54,358 bases of DNA from CAYJAD01 sp964371835 (GCA_964371835.1 CAYJOP010000006.1:1-54358); one strand, 5' to 3'; positions 1 to 9,246 are shown, counted from the stretch's first letter. The notes: generated by a model from the letters alone, not told the origin. Made by a program: numbers and translations.

Positions 1-2113
1 TCTCTTTCAAATCATCCATAACCTGATTTAAGCCACGGCTAAGCTCGGCTAGACCTTGCACAGCTTCATATGATGCATTGGCACTTTCTGCCACATCCAC
101 AGTTAGGTTACGCAACTCTGCGGTACGATTATTAATTTCCTCAATGGTGCTTGATTGCTCCTCACTGGCAGAAGCAATGGAGCGCGTTTCATTGGCGGTA
201 TTTTCTATCATTTCTTCAATTTGTGACAAGGCCTCACCTGCATTGTTAGCAACCATAGTTGACTCACTTACAAAAGCAACAGTTTGCTCAATGCCTTGCA
301 TGTTTTCCTCAGCACCTTTTTGAATACTTGAAACACTAGCTTCAACTTGCTTGGTGGCTTCCATCGTTTTTTCAGCTAATTTGCGTACCTCATCGGCAAC
401 AACGGCAAAACCACGACCAGCATCTCCAGCACGGGCAGCCTCAATGGCAGCATTTAGAGCTAGCAGATTAGTTTGATCCGCAATATCACTAATTATATTC
501 ATAATTTGACCAATGTCCACCGCCTGCTCTTTCAATGACGAAAGGCTTACTTGCATGGCTTGGGCCTTTTTTTCAATCTCATTCATGCTGTTTACAAGCT
601 CAAACACAAGCTCTTTGCCTTTTTGAGCTTCGCTTCTATTTTCGTCAGCCAATGATGCTGTGCGAGATATACTACTTGCCACATCCACAATGGCTTCATT
701 CATTTGGGCAATGGCTTGGGTTGTGCTCTCCACACGCTCTTGTTGCTCTTGTGTTTTATTACCAGCCTCTCTTGATTCTGCCTCAAGCAATTGAACGGCA
801 TTGGTTAATTGTTCGGTTATACTTCCAATTTGGTTTGCAATGGACAAAGCACCCTCACTGCGCGCCACTTCTGCTAATTTTTTAGCGTTTTCTGCCTCAT
901 CATAAGCTTTTTTAGATTCTTGCAAGGATTGTTCAGCTTCTTCAATCTTGCTATTTGCAGTGTCAATTAATTCAACTAACTTGCTTACCATACTCAAAAG
1001 ACTGCGATGTAAAAGACCTATTTCACCCTGAAACGCTTTTTCATCTTCTGGTATGGCTTGCAAATCACCTTCTGCTACGGCATGCGAGGCATTGGCAAGG
1101 GTAACAATGGGGGTTGCAATGGATTTTGCTATGGCAAAGGCTATGGCAATCATAATCGCTGCAATCACAAGGCCCACTTGTCCAATGGCAAAAGTTACAT
1201 TCATGGCGCCTGCATAAACTTCATCACGCTCTTGCAACATAATAATGCTCCAGTTGCTAGGCGTTGTTTTAACCGATGCAAGCCATTTAATCCCATTTAT
1301 AGATACTTCTAAATAACCATTTTTTATATCGCGCAAAGATTGTAAGGCAAGTGCTGCATCTGCTGGTAAGTCCTTAATGGTCTTACCCAACCAGCGTTTT
1401 TCCTCAGCCACATCTTCGCCAGAGTTCTTAGGGTCACTAACCACTTGGTTAAAACTGTCCACAATCATAACATAGCCCGTTGAACCAATGCTAACTGAGC
1501 CAGTTTCCTTGGTTAACGTACTAAGACTAATGTCAATGGCTACAACGCCAGCAATTTCTTCATTATAATTTTTCACAGGCGTTGCCACTGTAAACACAGC
1601 ATCGCCACTATCAGAAATATAAGCTTCTGTAAGAATTGTCTTGCCAGCTTTTAATGTATCAATATACCAAGGGCGTTTACTTGGGTCAAAACCAGCACTC
1701 AAAATATCATCTGGCGCTTGAGTAATCCCACCATTGTGGTTGTTTGCATACACAAGTAGGTAGTGTGGATAGGCATGGTGAATCTGTAACAGCATATCAA
1801 ACATGGAGCGTTCACCTTCTGGTAATAGCTCGCCAACTGTTTTTATGGTTTCAGTTGTTCCAGTATAACTAGTTGCGTTTTCAATTTGCTCGCGTACAGT
1901 TTTTGAGGCTGACAAATAGTCAACCATGGAGCGCGCAGATGAAAAAAAGTTTTGCGCAAAAGCATCCATACGATCAAGCTGTGCCTTACTACTAATTTTA
2001 TAGTTTTCCTCAAAAACTTTGTCCATTTCATATGATGCCATAACAATAACACCTATTATAGACAAAGCCACAGCCACTATCATAGCGTACAAAATTTTAC
2101 CACGAATATTCAT
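1..2113 (-). CDS. methyl-accepting chemotaxis protein, dCache sensor (3' end cut by window)
   Basis: Transmembrane chemoreceptor that passes periplasmic ligand signals to CheA/CheW. Reading the minus strand from the ATG at 2113 gives an open frame of about 704 codons running off the window edge; only the last residues are missing. TM1 lies at about residues 8-24. A dCache-type sensor follows, with the typical motif DPSKRPWYIDTLKAGKT. TM2 is at about 303-330, then a HAMP-like stretch, then the signalling domain with the conserved hairpin tip (DQTNLLALNAAIEAARAG) near residues 545-565. The ligand cannot be told from sequence. It lies 63 bp downstream of glmS on the same strand but has its own sigma-28 type promoter, so it probably belongs to the motility regulon. 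Confidence 0.93.
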   Translation of the reverse strand, partial: MNIRGKILYAMIVAVALSIIGVIVMASYEMDKVFEENYKISSKAQLDRMDAFAQNFFSSARSMVDYLSASKTVREQIENATSYTGTTETIKTVGELLPEGERSMFDMLLQIHHAYPHYLLVYANNHNGGITQAPDDILSAGFDPSKRPWYIDTLKAGKTILTEAYISDSGDAVFTVATPVKNYNEEIAGVVAIDISLSTLTKETGSVSIGSTGYVMIVDSFNQVVSDPKNSGEDVAEEKRWLGKTIKDLPADAALALQSLRDIKNGYLEVSINGIKWLASVKTTPSNWSIIMLQERDEVYAGAMNVTFAIGQVGLVIAAIMIAIAFAIAKSIATPIVTLANASHAVAEGDLQAIPEDEKAFQGEIGLLHRSLLSMVSKLVELIDTANSKIEEAEQSLQESKKAYDEAENAKKLAEVARSEGALSIANQIGSITEQLTNAVQLLEAESREAGNKTQEQQERVESTTQAIAQMNEAIVDVASSISRTASLADENRSEAQKGKELVFELVNSMNEIEKKAQAMQVSLSSLKEQAVDIGQIMNIISDIADQTNLLALNAAIEAARAGDAGRGFAVVADEVRKLAEKTMEATKQVEASVSSIQKGAEENMQGIEQTVAFVSESTMVANNAGEALSQIEEMIENTANETRSIASASEEQSSTIEEINNRTAELRNLTVDVAESANASYEAVQGLAELSRGLNQVMDDLKE

Positions 2114-2143
2114 ACATTCACCCTAAAAAAACAATTTTTAATC

Positions 2144-2170
2144 TTATCGGTTTAATATGAAAAAACTTTA
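2144..2170 (-). promoter_or_regulatory. sigma-28 (FliA) type promoter for the chemoreceptor
   Basis: On the minus strand TAAAGTTT (2163-2170) is followed by 11 bp and then ACCGATAA (2144-2151). The known FliA consensus is TAAAGTTT-N11-GCCGATAA, so the match is 15 of 16 with the exact spacing. It ends about 30 bp before the receptor start codon, inside the short glmS-receptor gap. This is a strong hint that chemotaxis and flagellar control reach this gene. Confidence 0.8.
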
Positions 2171-2176
2171 GAAAAG

Positions 2177-4009
2177 TTATTCTACTGTGACACTTTTTGC
2201 CAAATTACGCGGCTGGTCAACATCAGTGCCAAGGTACTCCGCAACTTCATAGCTAAAAAACTGTAAGGCAGGCAAAGCCAAGAATGCATCTAGAAACGAT
2301 GTTTTAAGCCCCTGAATGTGCGGTATAACCCACACATCATCCACATCAAGCTCAGTGCAAGCTCCATTGGTTAGGGCAATAACCTTGCCCCTTCTGGCTT
2401 GGACCTCAGCAATATTAGACTTAACCTTGGCAAAAAGACCATCATCAAGGGCTAGAGCAAATGTCGGAAATTCTGTGTCAATTAAAGCAATGGGCCCGTG
2501 CTTCATTTCGCCTGCAGCATAACCTTCTGCGTGAATGTAGGATAATTCTTTCAACTTAAGAGCACCCTCAAGGGCCAATGAATAACAATGCCCTCGCCCA
2601 AGATAGAAAAAACTGTGACTATGCGAATACACGCGAGCAAGCCTTTGAGCTGTGCTACGCATTTCTTCTAATCCAGCTTCAAGCATTTGGGGTAAATTTT
2701 GTAGTGCTTTAATATATTGTGAAGAATGTTCAACACTTAAAGATTGATTACGCTGACCCCAAAATAAAGCCATTAGCGTTAGCACAAGCATTTGGCTGCA
2801 CATGGCCTTGGTGGAGGCAACGCTTATCTCTGGTCCTGCTTGGGTATAGATTACAGCAGAGGCCTCACGAGCAATGCTTGAACCAACAACATTACAAAGA
2901 CCAAGCACCCTTGCTCCATGCTCTTTTGCTACACGCAAGGCAGCTAATGTGTCTGCTGTTTCTCCGCTTTGGCTTATGACAAGCACCAAATCTTCCTGAT
3001 CAAGCAATACATCTTTATAGCGGAATTCAGAAGCAATTTCTATACTTACAGGGATTTTCGCCCAAGATTCAAAGACATGACGTGCCCATAGCCCTGAGTG
3101 ATAAGATGTACCACAAGCAATAATATGCAAACGCTTTGGGATGGTAAACTCGGCAAGTTCAGATAAATGAACAGTATCACCATGAAAACGACCAACCATA
3201 CCATCTTGCAAAACCTGCGGTTGCTCAAAAATTTCCTTAAGCATAAAGTGCTTATATCCACCCTTTTGAGCTGCCTGCATATCCCATTTAATGTGGTCTA
3301 TCTTTTTTTCAATGGCTTTAAGAGTTTTTATATCAAGCACTTGCCATGAATTGGATGTTATGGTGACAATTTCACCATCTTCCAGAAAGACAACATCGCG
3401 AGTATATGGCAAAAATGCAGGAATGTCAGAACCCAAAAAGTTTTCACCTGTACCAACACCAAGAATAAGTGGTGCTGCAAGGCGCGCGGCATATAATGTA
3501 TTGGGGTCTTCACGGTCTATTAAACATACAGAATAAGCCCCATGAGCTTGACGCAAAGCCCAAGCAAAAGCATCTAGGATTTTTGGGTGTGATTTTAAGC
3601 CGTGGTCAATTAAATTAACTAAAACTTCTGTGTCAGTTTCAGATTCAAAAACATATCCCTTGGCAGACAATTCGTCTTTAAGCTCTTGATAATTTTCAAT
3701 AATACCATTATGAACAATGGCAATTCGTCCGCCATTGGCCATGTGAGGGTGAGCATTGCGCACAGCTGGCACACCGTGAGTTGCCCAACGAGTATGCCCC
3801 ATGCCTGCGGTGCTTGTGCTCATCGGCTTTGAGCCCAAAAGATCCACCAAGGCCGCAAGCTTGCCCTCGGCTCGCATTATTTCAATCTTGCCACCTTGAA
3901 CATAGGCTAAACCAGCAGAATCATAACCACGATACTCCAATCTTTGCAAACCCTCTATCACCAAGGGCACTGATGGACGATGTCCTGCATATCCTATTAT
4001 ACCGCACAT
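2177..4009 (-). CDS. glmS: glutamine--fructose-6-phosphate aminotransferase (isomerizing)
   Basis: Makes glucosamine-6-phosphate from fructose-6-phosphate and glutamine, the first step to UDP-GlcNAc for peptidoglycan and LPS; cytosolic. It is 610 aa, the normal length. The N-terminus MCGIIGYAGHRPS exposes the catalytic Cys2 of the class II glutamine amidotransferase domain (about 1-220). Two SIS sugar-isomerase domains follow (about 290-420 and 460-600), and the C-terminus PRNLAKSVTVE is the family signature. The start has a GGAAG ribosome site just upstream. Only 20 bp separate it from the upstream ppiD-like gene, so the two are probably cotranscribed. No glmS ribozyme is seen in that gap. 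Confidence 0.97.
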   Translation of the reverse strand: MCGIIGYAGHRPSVPLVIEGLQRLEYRGYDSAGLAYVQGGKIEIMRAEGKLAALVDLLGSKPMSTSTAGMGHTRWATHGVPAVRNAHPHMANGGRIAIVHNGIIENYQELKDELSAKGYVFESETDTEVLVNLIDHGLKSHPKILDAFAWALRQAHGAYSVCLIDREDPNTLYAARLAAPLILGVGTGENFLGSDIPAFLPYTRDVVFLEDGEIVTITSNSWQVLDIKTLKAIEKKIDHIKWDMQAAQKGGYKHFMLKEIFEQPQVLQDGMVGRFHGDTVHLSELAEFTIPKRLHIIACGTSYHSGLWARHVFESWAKIPVSIEIASEFRYKDVLLDQEDLVLVISQSGETADTLAALRVAKEHGARVLGLCNVVGSSIAREASAVIYTQAGPEISVASTKAMCSQMLVLTLMALFWGQRNQSLSVEHSSQYIKALQNLPQMLEAGLEEMRSTAQRLARVYSHSHSFFYLGRGHCYSLALEGALKLKELSYIHAEGYAAGEMKHGPIALIDTEFPTFALALDDGLFAKVKSNIAEVQARRGKVIALTNGACTELDVDDVWVIPHIQGLKTSFLDAFLALPALQFFSYEVAEYLGTDVDQPRNLAKSVTVE

Positions 4010-4029
4010 ATAAACTTCCTACGAAGATT

Positions 4030-5943
4030 TTATTGCTCAGATGCCATGTTCAAAATTGACTCATTTAATATTTCTACATCTGCGTTTTCTAAAAGGCTTG
4101 CAAGAAGTAGCTGAAACATTCTTTCTTTACGTTGCATGGCTAATACATTGCCAATAATTTCTTGCATGAGGCCAAGGTTTGCATCTTTAGATGACTTAAC
4201 CTTTGCCACACGCACAAGCACTGAACCACGCTTACCATCAATGGTTGCTGGGTACACTGCTGGCAACCATGAACCTTCTTCTGCATCAAATATAGCTATG
4301 TTCATGGTAGGTTGAAGACCAAGTACGCCAACTTCAGCATCACGTTGCACATTTGCAATGCGTTTTATCTTGGCTGAAATATTAGCAGTTTCAATGTTTT
4401 TACGCAATTCAGCAGCCAAACCTGTCACTTGTTCCATGGCAGTTTGCTCTTGCAAAATTTTAACTATTTCTGTTTTAACTTCCTCAAAAGGACGGGTTGA
4501 TACTTCAATTTTTTCTACTATTTTTGCCACAACATAGGAGTTGTTTTCTGCACTTAGTGCCGCATCAAGAGGAACGCCAGCAGCAGTTGCCATAATTTGA
4601 GCAACGCCATCTGCGTTAATTTGCAAAAGTTTTTCAAGCTCAAATGCTGGCAATACACCTGAATTTTTGAGCTCTAAATTATAAGTCTTGGCGGCATCAG
4701 CTAAATTTCTACCAAGTATATTTGCTTCAATTAAGTTATCTAATATTTCACGCAGTTTTACAGTACCTTGCTCATTGGCAAGCTCATTGCGAATGTCTGC
4801 TTCAACCTCAGCAAGAGCCTTGGTTTTAGCTGATTCAAATTCATCAATTTTAATAATATGCACGCCAAATTCAGAGCGCACTGGTGCAGAAATATCCCCA
4901 GCCTTCATGCTAAATACTGCATCATTAAATGGAGCCACTGTATCACCAGGGTTCACCCAGTCAAGATTGCCGCCATTTACAGCAGTGCTTGTATCTTGAG
5001 AATGTTTTACGGCAAGGTCTGCAAAGCTTGCACCAGACTTGAGCTCATCAATAATTTCTAAAGACTTGGTTATTGTTGCTTGAACCTCAGCTTCTGCAGC
5101 CGCAGGGTCTAGAGTTAAAAGAATATGCCTAACCTTAGCCCTTGGCTGAGTGGTAAAATCATTTTTATTGTCATTATAATATGTTGCTACATCTTCAGTG
5201 CTAATACTTGCTGGGCTTACAATGGCTGTGGGGCTTACCATAACATAGTCCACGCTAGCTTTTGCAGGAACACTAAAGGCCTGGCGGTTACTTTCATAGT
5301 AAGACTTGATACTGTCTTCTGCTGGAGGGCTAAGCTTTGCTAATGCGTCCTGCAAGGGAAAGAATACATATTCCACATCGCGTTGCTCATAAGTAAAGTT
5401 AAAAAATGCGCTAATTTCTGAGTCAAAGGCCTCACCCGTGCTGGTCAAATCACGGCGCATTTTCCCTTCAAGTATCTGATTGCTAAATAAAATTTCAAAA
5501 TCTTTTAGACGTTGACCTTGTGCTCCAACTAGACGTTTATAAACTTCTGGGTCAAATACACCTTGCGCATTATGAAAAGCAGGAATTTGTACAATGGCAC
5601 TACGCAATTCCTCTGGTGAAATAATAATATCAAGGCGCTTTGCTTCTTGCTGAATAAGTGAAGCAAGAATTAGTTGCTGTAACACTTGCTGCGGCAATTG
5701 CATTTGGCTTAGCTGCTCAGGTGTGATGTTAGGATTTTCTTGGCGCACACCGTCTCTAGCCTGCATGTAGGCACGCTCAAAGGCTATAATGGTAATAGGT
5801 TCATCATTAACCATTGCCACCACGGTTGTTGGGCTCATATTCTGCATACTGCCAACACCCCAAAAAACAAATACCAAAATAATAACACCAAAAGCCAGCT
5901 TAACACCCAAGGATTGGGTATTGGAACGAATAAAATCCAACAT
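4030..5943 (-). CDS. SurA/PpiD-type periplasmic peptidyl-prolyl isomerase (foldase)
   Basis: Membrane-anchored periplasmic foldase of 637 aa. The N-terminus MLDFIRSNTQSLGVK leads into one transmembrane helix (about residues 14-32), as in PpiD. A SurA_N-like chaperone region follows. A parvulin rotamase domain sits at about 265-370, with the stretch VRHILLTLDP and the conserved FGVHIIKIDE. The C-terminal third is a long helical region like the rest of PpiD. The frame extends four codons further to a TTG at 5955, but that TTG overlaps the GGAG ribosome site (about 5948-5951), so the ATG at 5943 is preferred. It lies between the sigma-54 activator and glmS on the same strand. Confidence 0.9.
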   Translation of the reverse strand: MLDFIRSNTQSLGVKLAFGVIILVFVFWGVGSMQNMSPTTVVAMVNDEPITIIAFERAYMQARDGVRQENPNITPEQLSQMQLPQQVLQQLILASLIQQEAKRLDIIISPEELRSAIVQIPAFHNAQGVFDPEVYKRLVGAQGQRLKDFEILFSNQILEGKMRRDLTSTGEAFDSEISAFFNFTYEQRDVEYVFFPLQDALAKLSPPAEDSIKSYYESNRQAFSVPAKASVDYVMVSPTAIVSPASISTEDVATYYNDNKNDFTTQPRAKVRHILLTLDPAAAEAEVQATITKSLEIIDELKSGASFADLAVKHSQDTSTAVNGGNLDWVNPGDTVAPFNDAVFSMKAGDISAPVRSEFGVHIIKIDEFESAKTKALAEVEADIRNELANEQGTVKLREILDNLIEANILGRNLADAAKTYNLELKNSGVLPAFELEKLLQINADGVAQIMATAAGVPLDAALSAENNSYVVAKIVEKIEVSTRPFEEVKTEIVKILQEQTAMEQVTGLAAELRKNIETANISAKIKRIANVQRDAEVGVLGLQPTMNIAIFDAEEGSWLPAVYPATIDGKRGSVLVRVAKVKSSKDANLGLMQEIIGNVLAMQRKERMFQLLLASLLENADVEILNESILNMASEQ

Positions 5944-6034
5944 TCTAAACTCCAAAAAATATATATAATATTGTAAAAAAGACGTTTAATAAACAAAAAG
6001 ACAGGAATACACAAAAGGAATTTGTCTTAAAATT

Positions 6035-7504
6035 TTACTCCACATCAATGCCCATTGCTCTATATTCATTAAGTTTATTACGCAAAGTGCGCACAGAAAT
6101 TCCCAAAATATCCGCCGCTTGAGTCCTATTGCCAGAGGTCATCTCAAGCCCTTTTAATATCATTATCCGCTCCATTTCATGTAGCGGGATAACTGAATCT
6201 CCAAAAAGTGTTGCATTTTGTGTCACAGCCTGACCAGTATCATTATTCAATGTTTGTCCATCGCCTGCATCTTGCCCACTAATACCAGCATTAACTTCTT
6301 GCATATTCTCTGCGCCTGCGTCGCCAAATAAGGGCCAAGAGTCAGGGTCAAGCAAGAAATGCCCAGGCTCAATTGCACGACCGTTGGCTAGTAGCACAGC
6401 CCTTTCCATGAGATTTTGTAACTCACGCACATTGCCAGGAAATTCATAATTGCCAAGCCATTCTATCGCTTGTGGTGACAATTGAGCTTTGGTTAGGCCA
6501 TATTCCTTGGTATATGTTTCAATAAAAAAGTTAGCCAAGGTTAAAACGTCATCACCACGCTCACGCAATGAGGGCAAGCGTAAGGGAATAACATTTAGGC
6601 GGAAAAACAAATCTTGGCGGAATTTTCCTTCCTTCACCCAGTCTTCTAGATCGCGGTTGGTGGTTGCAAGTATGCGCACATCCACACTCACTGTGTCTGT
6701 ACCTCCAACTCGGTCAACTTCACCTTCTTGCAAGACACGCAAAAGTTTTGCTTGCAATCCAAGGTCCATTTCAGAAATTTCATCAAGTAAAATTGTGCCA
6801 CCAGATGCCAATTCAAACTTACCAAGCTTTCTGGCAATGGCACCAGTAAAAGCCCCTTTTTCATGCCCAAACAATTCACTTTCAAGCAAATGCTCTGGCA
6901 AGGCGGCGCAGTTTACAGCCACAAAAGGACCATTTTTGCGGTCACTCCACATATGCAAAGCTCTAGCAAATAGTTCCTTACCAGTGCCAGATTCACCATT
7001 TATAAGTACCGTTGCCTTGGACGGTGCCACTTGCTTGGCTAAGGCCATAACTTTTTGTACGGCTTGATGGTTACCAACAATACTTGGACCACCGCTAAAA
7101 CTTGCTGCACGTCCACCAAGAGTGGATGACGACGGCACTTGAGCTGCTTGCTGTGGGGCACGAGCAACGGCGGCTATTTTTTCAAAATCAAGTGGTTCAA
7201 GCCAATAATCAGCTGCGCCAAGTTCCATAAAGCGCTGTGCTTCCTCGGCATTGCCCTTGTCAGTGATAATGATAATTGGTGGAAATTCAGGATCATCTTG
7301 CCCAACACTGAGCAAGTCTTCAGCTTTAAATCCAGGCAACCATGGGCGAGTGAATATAACCCCTGGGCCAGATTTACGCACAAATGCAGAAGCACCCTGA
7401 AGGTTTTCAGCTATACCAAGCTCATAACCAGCATCACGCAATTGCGGAAATACCCGCGTAACAGCGTGTGCCGGAGCAAGAAAAAGTATTCGACGTGTAG
7501 ACAT
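6035..7504 (-). CDS. sigma-54 dependent transcriptional activator with degenerate receiver domain
   Basis: NtrC-family enhancer-binding protein, 489 aa. Residues 1-115 have the receiver fold but lack its chemistry: the acidic pair is absent (RILFLAPAH), the phospho-acceptor position reads VIFTRPWLPG with T where Asp is expected, and the KP motif is EP (DYWLEPLD). The AAA+ domain (about 140-380) is intact, with Walker A GESGTGKE, the sigma-54 contact loop GAFTGA and Walker B ILLDEIS. A Fis-type helix-turn-helix closes the protein (NRTQAADILGISVRTLRNKL). Phosphorylation-independent control is inferred. No histidine kinase gene is adjacent. It is divergent from larB and followed 91 bp later by the foldase gene. 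Confidence 0.93.
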   Translation of the reverse strand: MSTRRILFLAPAHAVTRVFPQLRDAGYELGIAENLQGASAFVRKSGPGVIFTRPWLPGFKAEDLLSVGQDDPEFPPIIIITDKGNAEEAQRFMELGAADYWLEPLDFEKIAAVARAPQQAAQVPSSSTLGGRAASFSGGPSIVGNHQAVQKVMALAKQVAPSKATVLINGESGTGKELFARALHMWSDRKNGPFVAVNCAALPEHLLESELFGHEKGAFTGAIARKLGKFELASGGTILLDEISEMDLGLQAKLLRVLQEGEVDRVGGTDTVSVDVRILATTNRDLEDWVKEGKFRQDLFFRLNVIPLRLPSLRERGDDVLTLANFFIETYTKEYGLTKAQLSPQAIEWLGNYEFPGNVRELQNLMERAVLLANGRAIEPGHFLLDPDSWPLFGDAGAENMQEVNAGISGQDAGDGQTLNNDTGQAVTQNATLFGDSVIPLHEMERIMILKGLEMTSGNRTQAADILGISVRTLRNKLNEYRAMGIDVE

Positions 7505-7652
7505 ACTTCCTGCTATTTAACCTCTTATGACTCAAATGGCAAGTACCACTTTCCTTTACAAGACAAATATTATACTTTCTTTGCACAGCACACGAAATAC
7601 TTTAATATTACAACACATTTTAATTAAAAACTTTTTAATAAGGGGCATTTAA

Positions 7653-8417
7653 ATGCAACACAATGAACTGCAAATCATATTTGAACAAGTGGCCGCTGGC
7701 AAATTATCCATTGAAAAAGCCATGGCAAAAGCCCAAATTGCCCCCATTGAAGACACTTTACAAGGCCTAACTCTTGATACACAACGTAATTTTCGAACTG
7801 GCCTTGGAGAGGTTGTTTTTGCACAAAATAAAAGTGACTCTCAGCTAATTTCTGCCATGGAAAATTTGGCAAAGTCAGCACCAGTTCTAGCCACTAGAGT
7901 TTTACCCCGACAAATGGAGCTTTTGCAAAAACATTTTCCAAAAGGTAGCACACTTGCTGAAGGCAAGCTCTTTAGCCTTGGTAAAGAATTGCCAAGCTCG
8001 CCACCCTTTGCCATGCATGGAAAGGTTTTAGTCATGTCTGCTGGTGCAGCAGACAGGCCAGTGGCACTGGAGGCTTTTGGGTCTCTACAATTTTGGGGTA
8101 TAGAGGCTGGCTTTATAGCAGATGTTGGCGTTGCAGGCTTGCATAGGCTAACCCCACATATAGCTGCCATGAAGGATGCTAGTTTTATTATAGCCGTTGC
8201 AGGAATGGAGGGCGCACTACCTGGTGTGCTGGCAGGACTTGTGCGTTGTCCTGTGGTTGCTGTGCCAACCTCAGTGGGTTATGGAGTTGGTGAAGGTGGG
8301 CATGCTGCCCTATCCACCATGCTTTGCACTTGTGTGCCAGGCGTTGCCGTTTGTAACATTGATAATGGATTCGGAGCAGCAGCCTTTGCTGCCAAGTGCG
8401 TTCGTAACAAAGATTAG
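7653..8417 (+). CDS. larB: LarB-type nickel pincer cofactor biosynthesis protein
   Basis: 254 aa protein of the LarB family (AIR carboxylase-like fold), which carboxylates and hydrolyses nicotinic acid adenine dinucleotide in the first step to the nickel pincer cofactor of lactate racemase-type enzymes. Family hallmarks seen are VGVAGLHRL, VAGMEGALPGVLAGLV, VPTSVGYGVGEGG and the C-terminal NIDNGFGAAAFAAK. A clear AAGGGG ribosome site precedes the ATG. No larA, larC or larE lies in this window, so the partners must be elsewhere. The gene stands alone, divergent from the sigma-54 activator. Confidence 0.9.
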   Translation: MQHNELQIIFEQVAAGKLSIEKAMAKAQIAPIEDTLQGLTLDTQRNFRTGLGEVVFAQNKSDSQLISAMENLAKSAPVLATRVLPRQMELLQKHFPKGSTLAEGKLFSLGKELPSSPPFAMHGKVLVMSAGAADRPVALEAFGSLQFWGIEAGFIADVGVAGLHRLTPHIAAMKDASFIIAVAGMEGALPGVLAGLVRCPVVAVPTSVGYGVGEGGHAALSTMLCTCVPGVAVCNIDNGFGAAAFAAKCVRNKD

Positions 8418-8468
8418 ACACTTTATTGACCAAGACCTTATGAAAATTTTGTAGAGGTCATTAATTAT

Positions 8469-8560
8469 GAGTGCTACACAATTATTTTTCAACTTTATTT
8501 TTGTGCTTTTGCAATAAATTTGAATTTATTTAAAAATCTACTTGTGCAGAACAAAACCAC
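8469..8560 (+). repeat. dispersed intergenic repeat, copy 1
   Basis: About 90 bp beginning GAGTGCTACACAATTATTTT that recurs almost unchanged at 12325-12416 and, inverted and more diverged, at 9336-9412. It is AT-rich, has no open frame and lies just after larB. The shared core includes CAACTTTATTTTTGTGCTTT or close variants. Confidence 0.85.
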
Positions 8561-8608
8561 AAAAATCAACTAACGGCGAAGCAAAACTCCGCCTGTTCTT
8601 GATTTTTG
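8560..8608. repeat. inverted repeat (bulged hairpin) after repeat copy 1
   Basis: CAAAAATCAA (8560-8569) pairs with TTGATTTTTG (8599-8608). An inner GGCG/CGCC stem (8575-8578 with 8590-8593) is separated by a 5/5 internal loop. A related block, with a different but still self-complementary inner stem, occurs inverted at 46365-46418. Function unknown. Confidence 0.6.
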
Positions 8609-8638
8609 GTCGCATTGACTGTCATCAACGCTCCAAAT

Positions 8639-8672
8639 GACTCAGCACAATAGATTGTGCTGGAGTCTTTAA
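8639..8672 (+). terminator. hairpin with T-rich tail, terminator-like
   Basis: GACTCAGCACAAT (8639-8651) pairs with ATTGTGCTGGAGTC (8654-8667) through a 2-nt turn and one bulged base, then TTTAAGTTTTTA. This is a strong stem with a broken T-tract, some 220 bp after larB. It may end larB transcription or belong to the repeat block. Confidence 0.55.
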
Positions 8673-8724
8673 GTTTTTATTTCGTATTTCATTTAAAATT
8701 AATACAACACTGACCACACTTTTA

Positions 8725-8753
8725 TTGACAATTCTTTTTTTCTAAGCTATTTC
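8725..8753 (+). promoter_or_regulatory. sigma-70 type promoter for cytochrome c3
   Basis: TTGACA (8725-8730), exactly 17 bp, then TATTTC (8748-8753), about 40 bp before the start codon. The -35 is perfect and the -10 is fair. It fits the high expression known for this cytochrome. Confidence 0.65.
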
Positions 8754-8794
8754 TCACTTTGTATCTAATCACAGCTCGTTTGAGGAGGCGCGTT

Positions 8795-9187
8795 ATGAAG
8801 AAGATGATTTTGAGCTTAGTAGCTCTATTCGTATTGGCTTTTGCTGTTTCTGCTATTGCAGCTACTCCTGCAGTTCCTGCAGATGGTATCCAAATGAAAA
8901 ATGGCAAAAAACTTGTTGTATTTAATCACAGCACCCACACAACAGTTGCTTGTGGTAGCTGTCACCACCCTGTAGATGGCAAAGAAGATTTTCGCAAATG
9001 CGGTACTGCTGGCTGTCACGATGACTTCAAAGCTAAAAAAGGCGTAAAAAGCTATTACAATGTAATGCACGCTAGAAAAGACACCAAGTTTGACTCATGC
9101 ATGAGCTGCCACCTAAAGACAGCTGGTTCTGACACTGCCAAGAAAAAAGAACTTGCCGGTTGTGCCAAGTCTAAGTGCCATCCATAA
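8795..9187 (+). CDS. cycA: tetraheme cytochrome c3 (class III), periplasmic
   Basis: Low-potential electron carrier between periplasmic hydrogenases or formate dehydrogenases and membrane complexes in sulfate reducers. It is 130 aa. A signal peptide (MKKMILSLVALFVLAFAVSA, cleavage near ...AIA-A) is followed by a mature domain of about 105 aa. Heme sites come in the class III order CGSCH, CGTAGCH, CMSCH, CAKSKCH, i.e. alternating CxxCH and CxxxxCH. Extra histidines for bis-His ligation are visible in FNHSTH, CHH and VMH. The ATG at 8795 is chosen over upstream codons because GAGGAGG (8782-8788) sits 6 bp before it and the signal peptide starts there. It is monocistronic, with a promoter before it and a hairpin after it. 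Confidence 0.97.
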   Translation: MKKMILSLVALFVLAFAVSAIAATPAVPADGIQMKNGKKLVVFNHSTHTTVACGSCHHPVDGKEDFRKCGTAGCHDDFKAKKGVKSYYNVMHARKDTKFDSCMSCHLKTAGSDTAKKKELAGCAKSKCHP

Positions 9188-9213
9188 TCTTTTTTCAAAA
9201 TTAATTTTAGTTA

Positions 9214-9246
9214 TGCGGCCTGTGTATGCAAGTACACGGGCCTCAT
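9214..9246 (+). terminator. hairpin after cytochrome c3 gene, probable terminator
   Basis: GGCCTGTGTA (9217-9226) pairs with TACACGGGCC (9233-9242) with one G-T pair and a 6-nt loop; ATG and CAT extend the stem. The following tract is only moderately T-rich, so intrinsic termination is likely but not certain. Confidence 0.6.

Noticed and set aside
5943..5955. TTG start for the foldase four codons upstream
   Set aside because: The TTG overlaps the GGAG ribosome site that serves the ATG at 5943.
6489..7067. 192-codon frame antisense to the sigma-54 activator
   Set aside because: It is the mirror of conserved AAA+ codons; no ribosome site and no family match.
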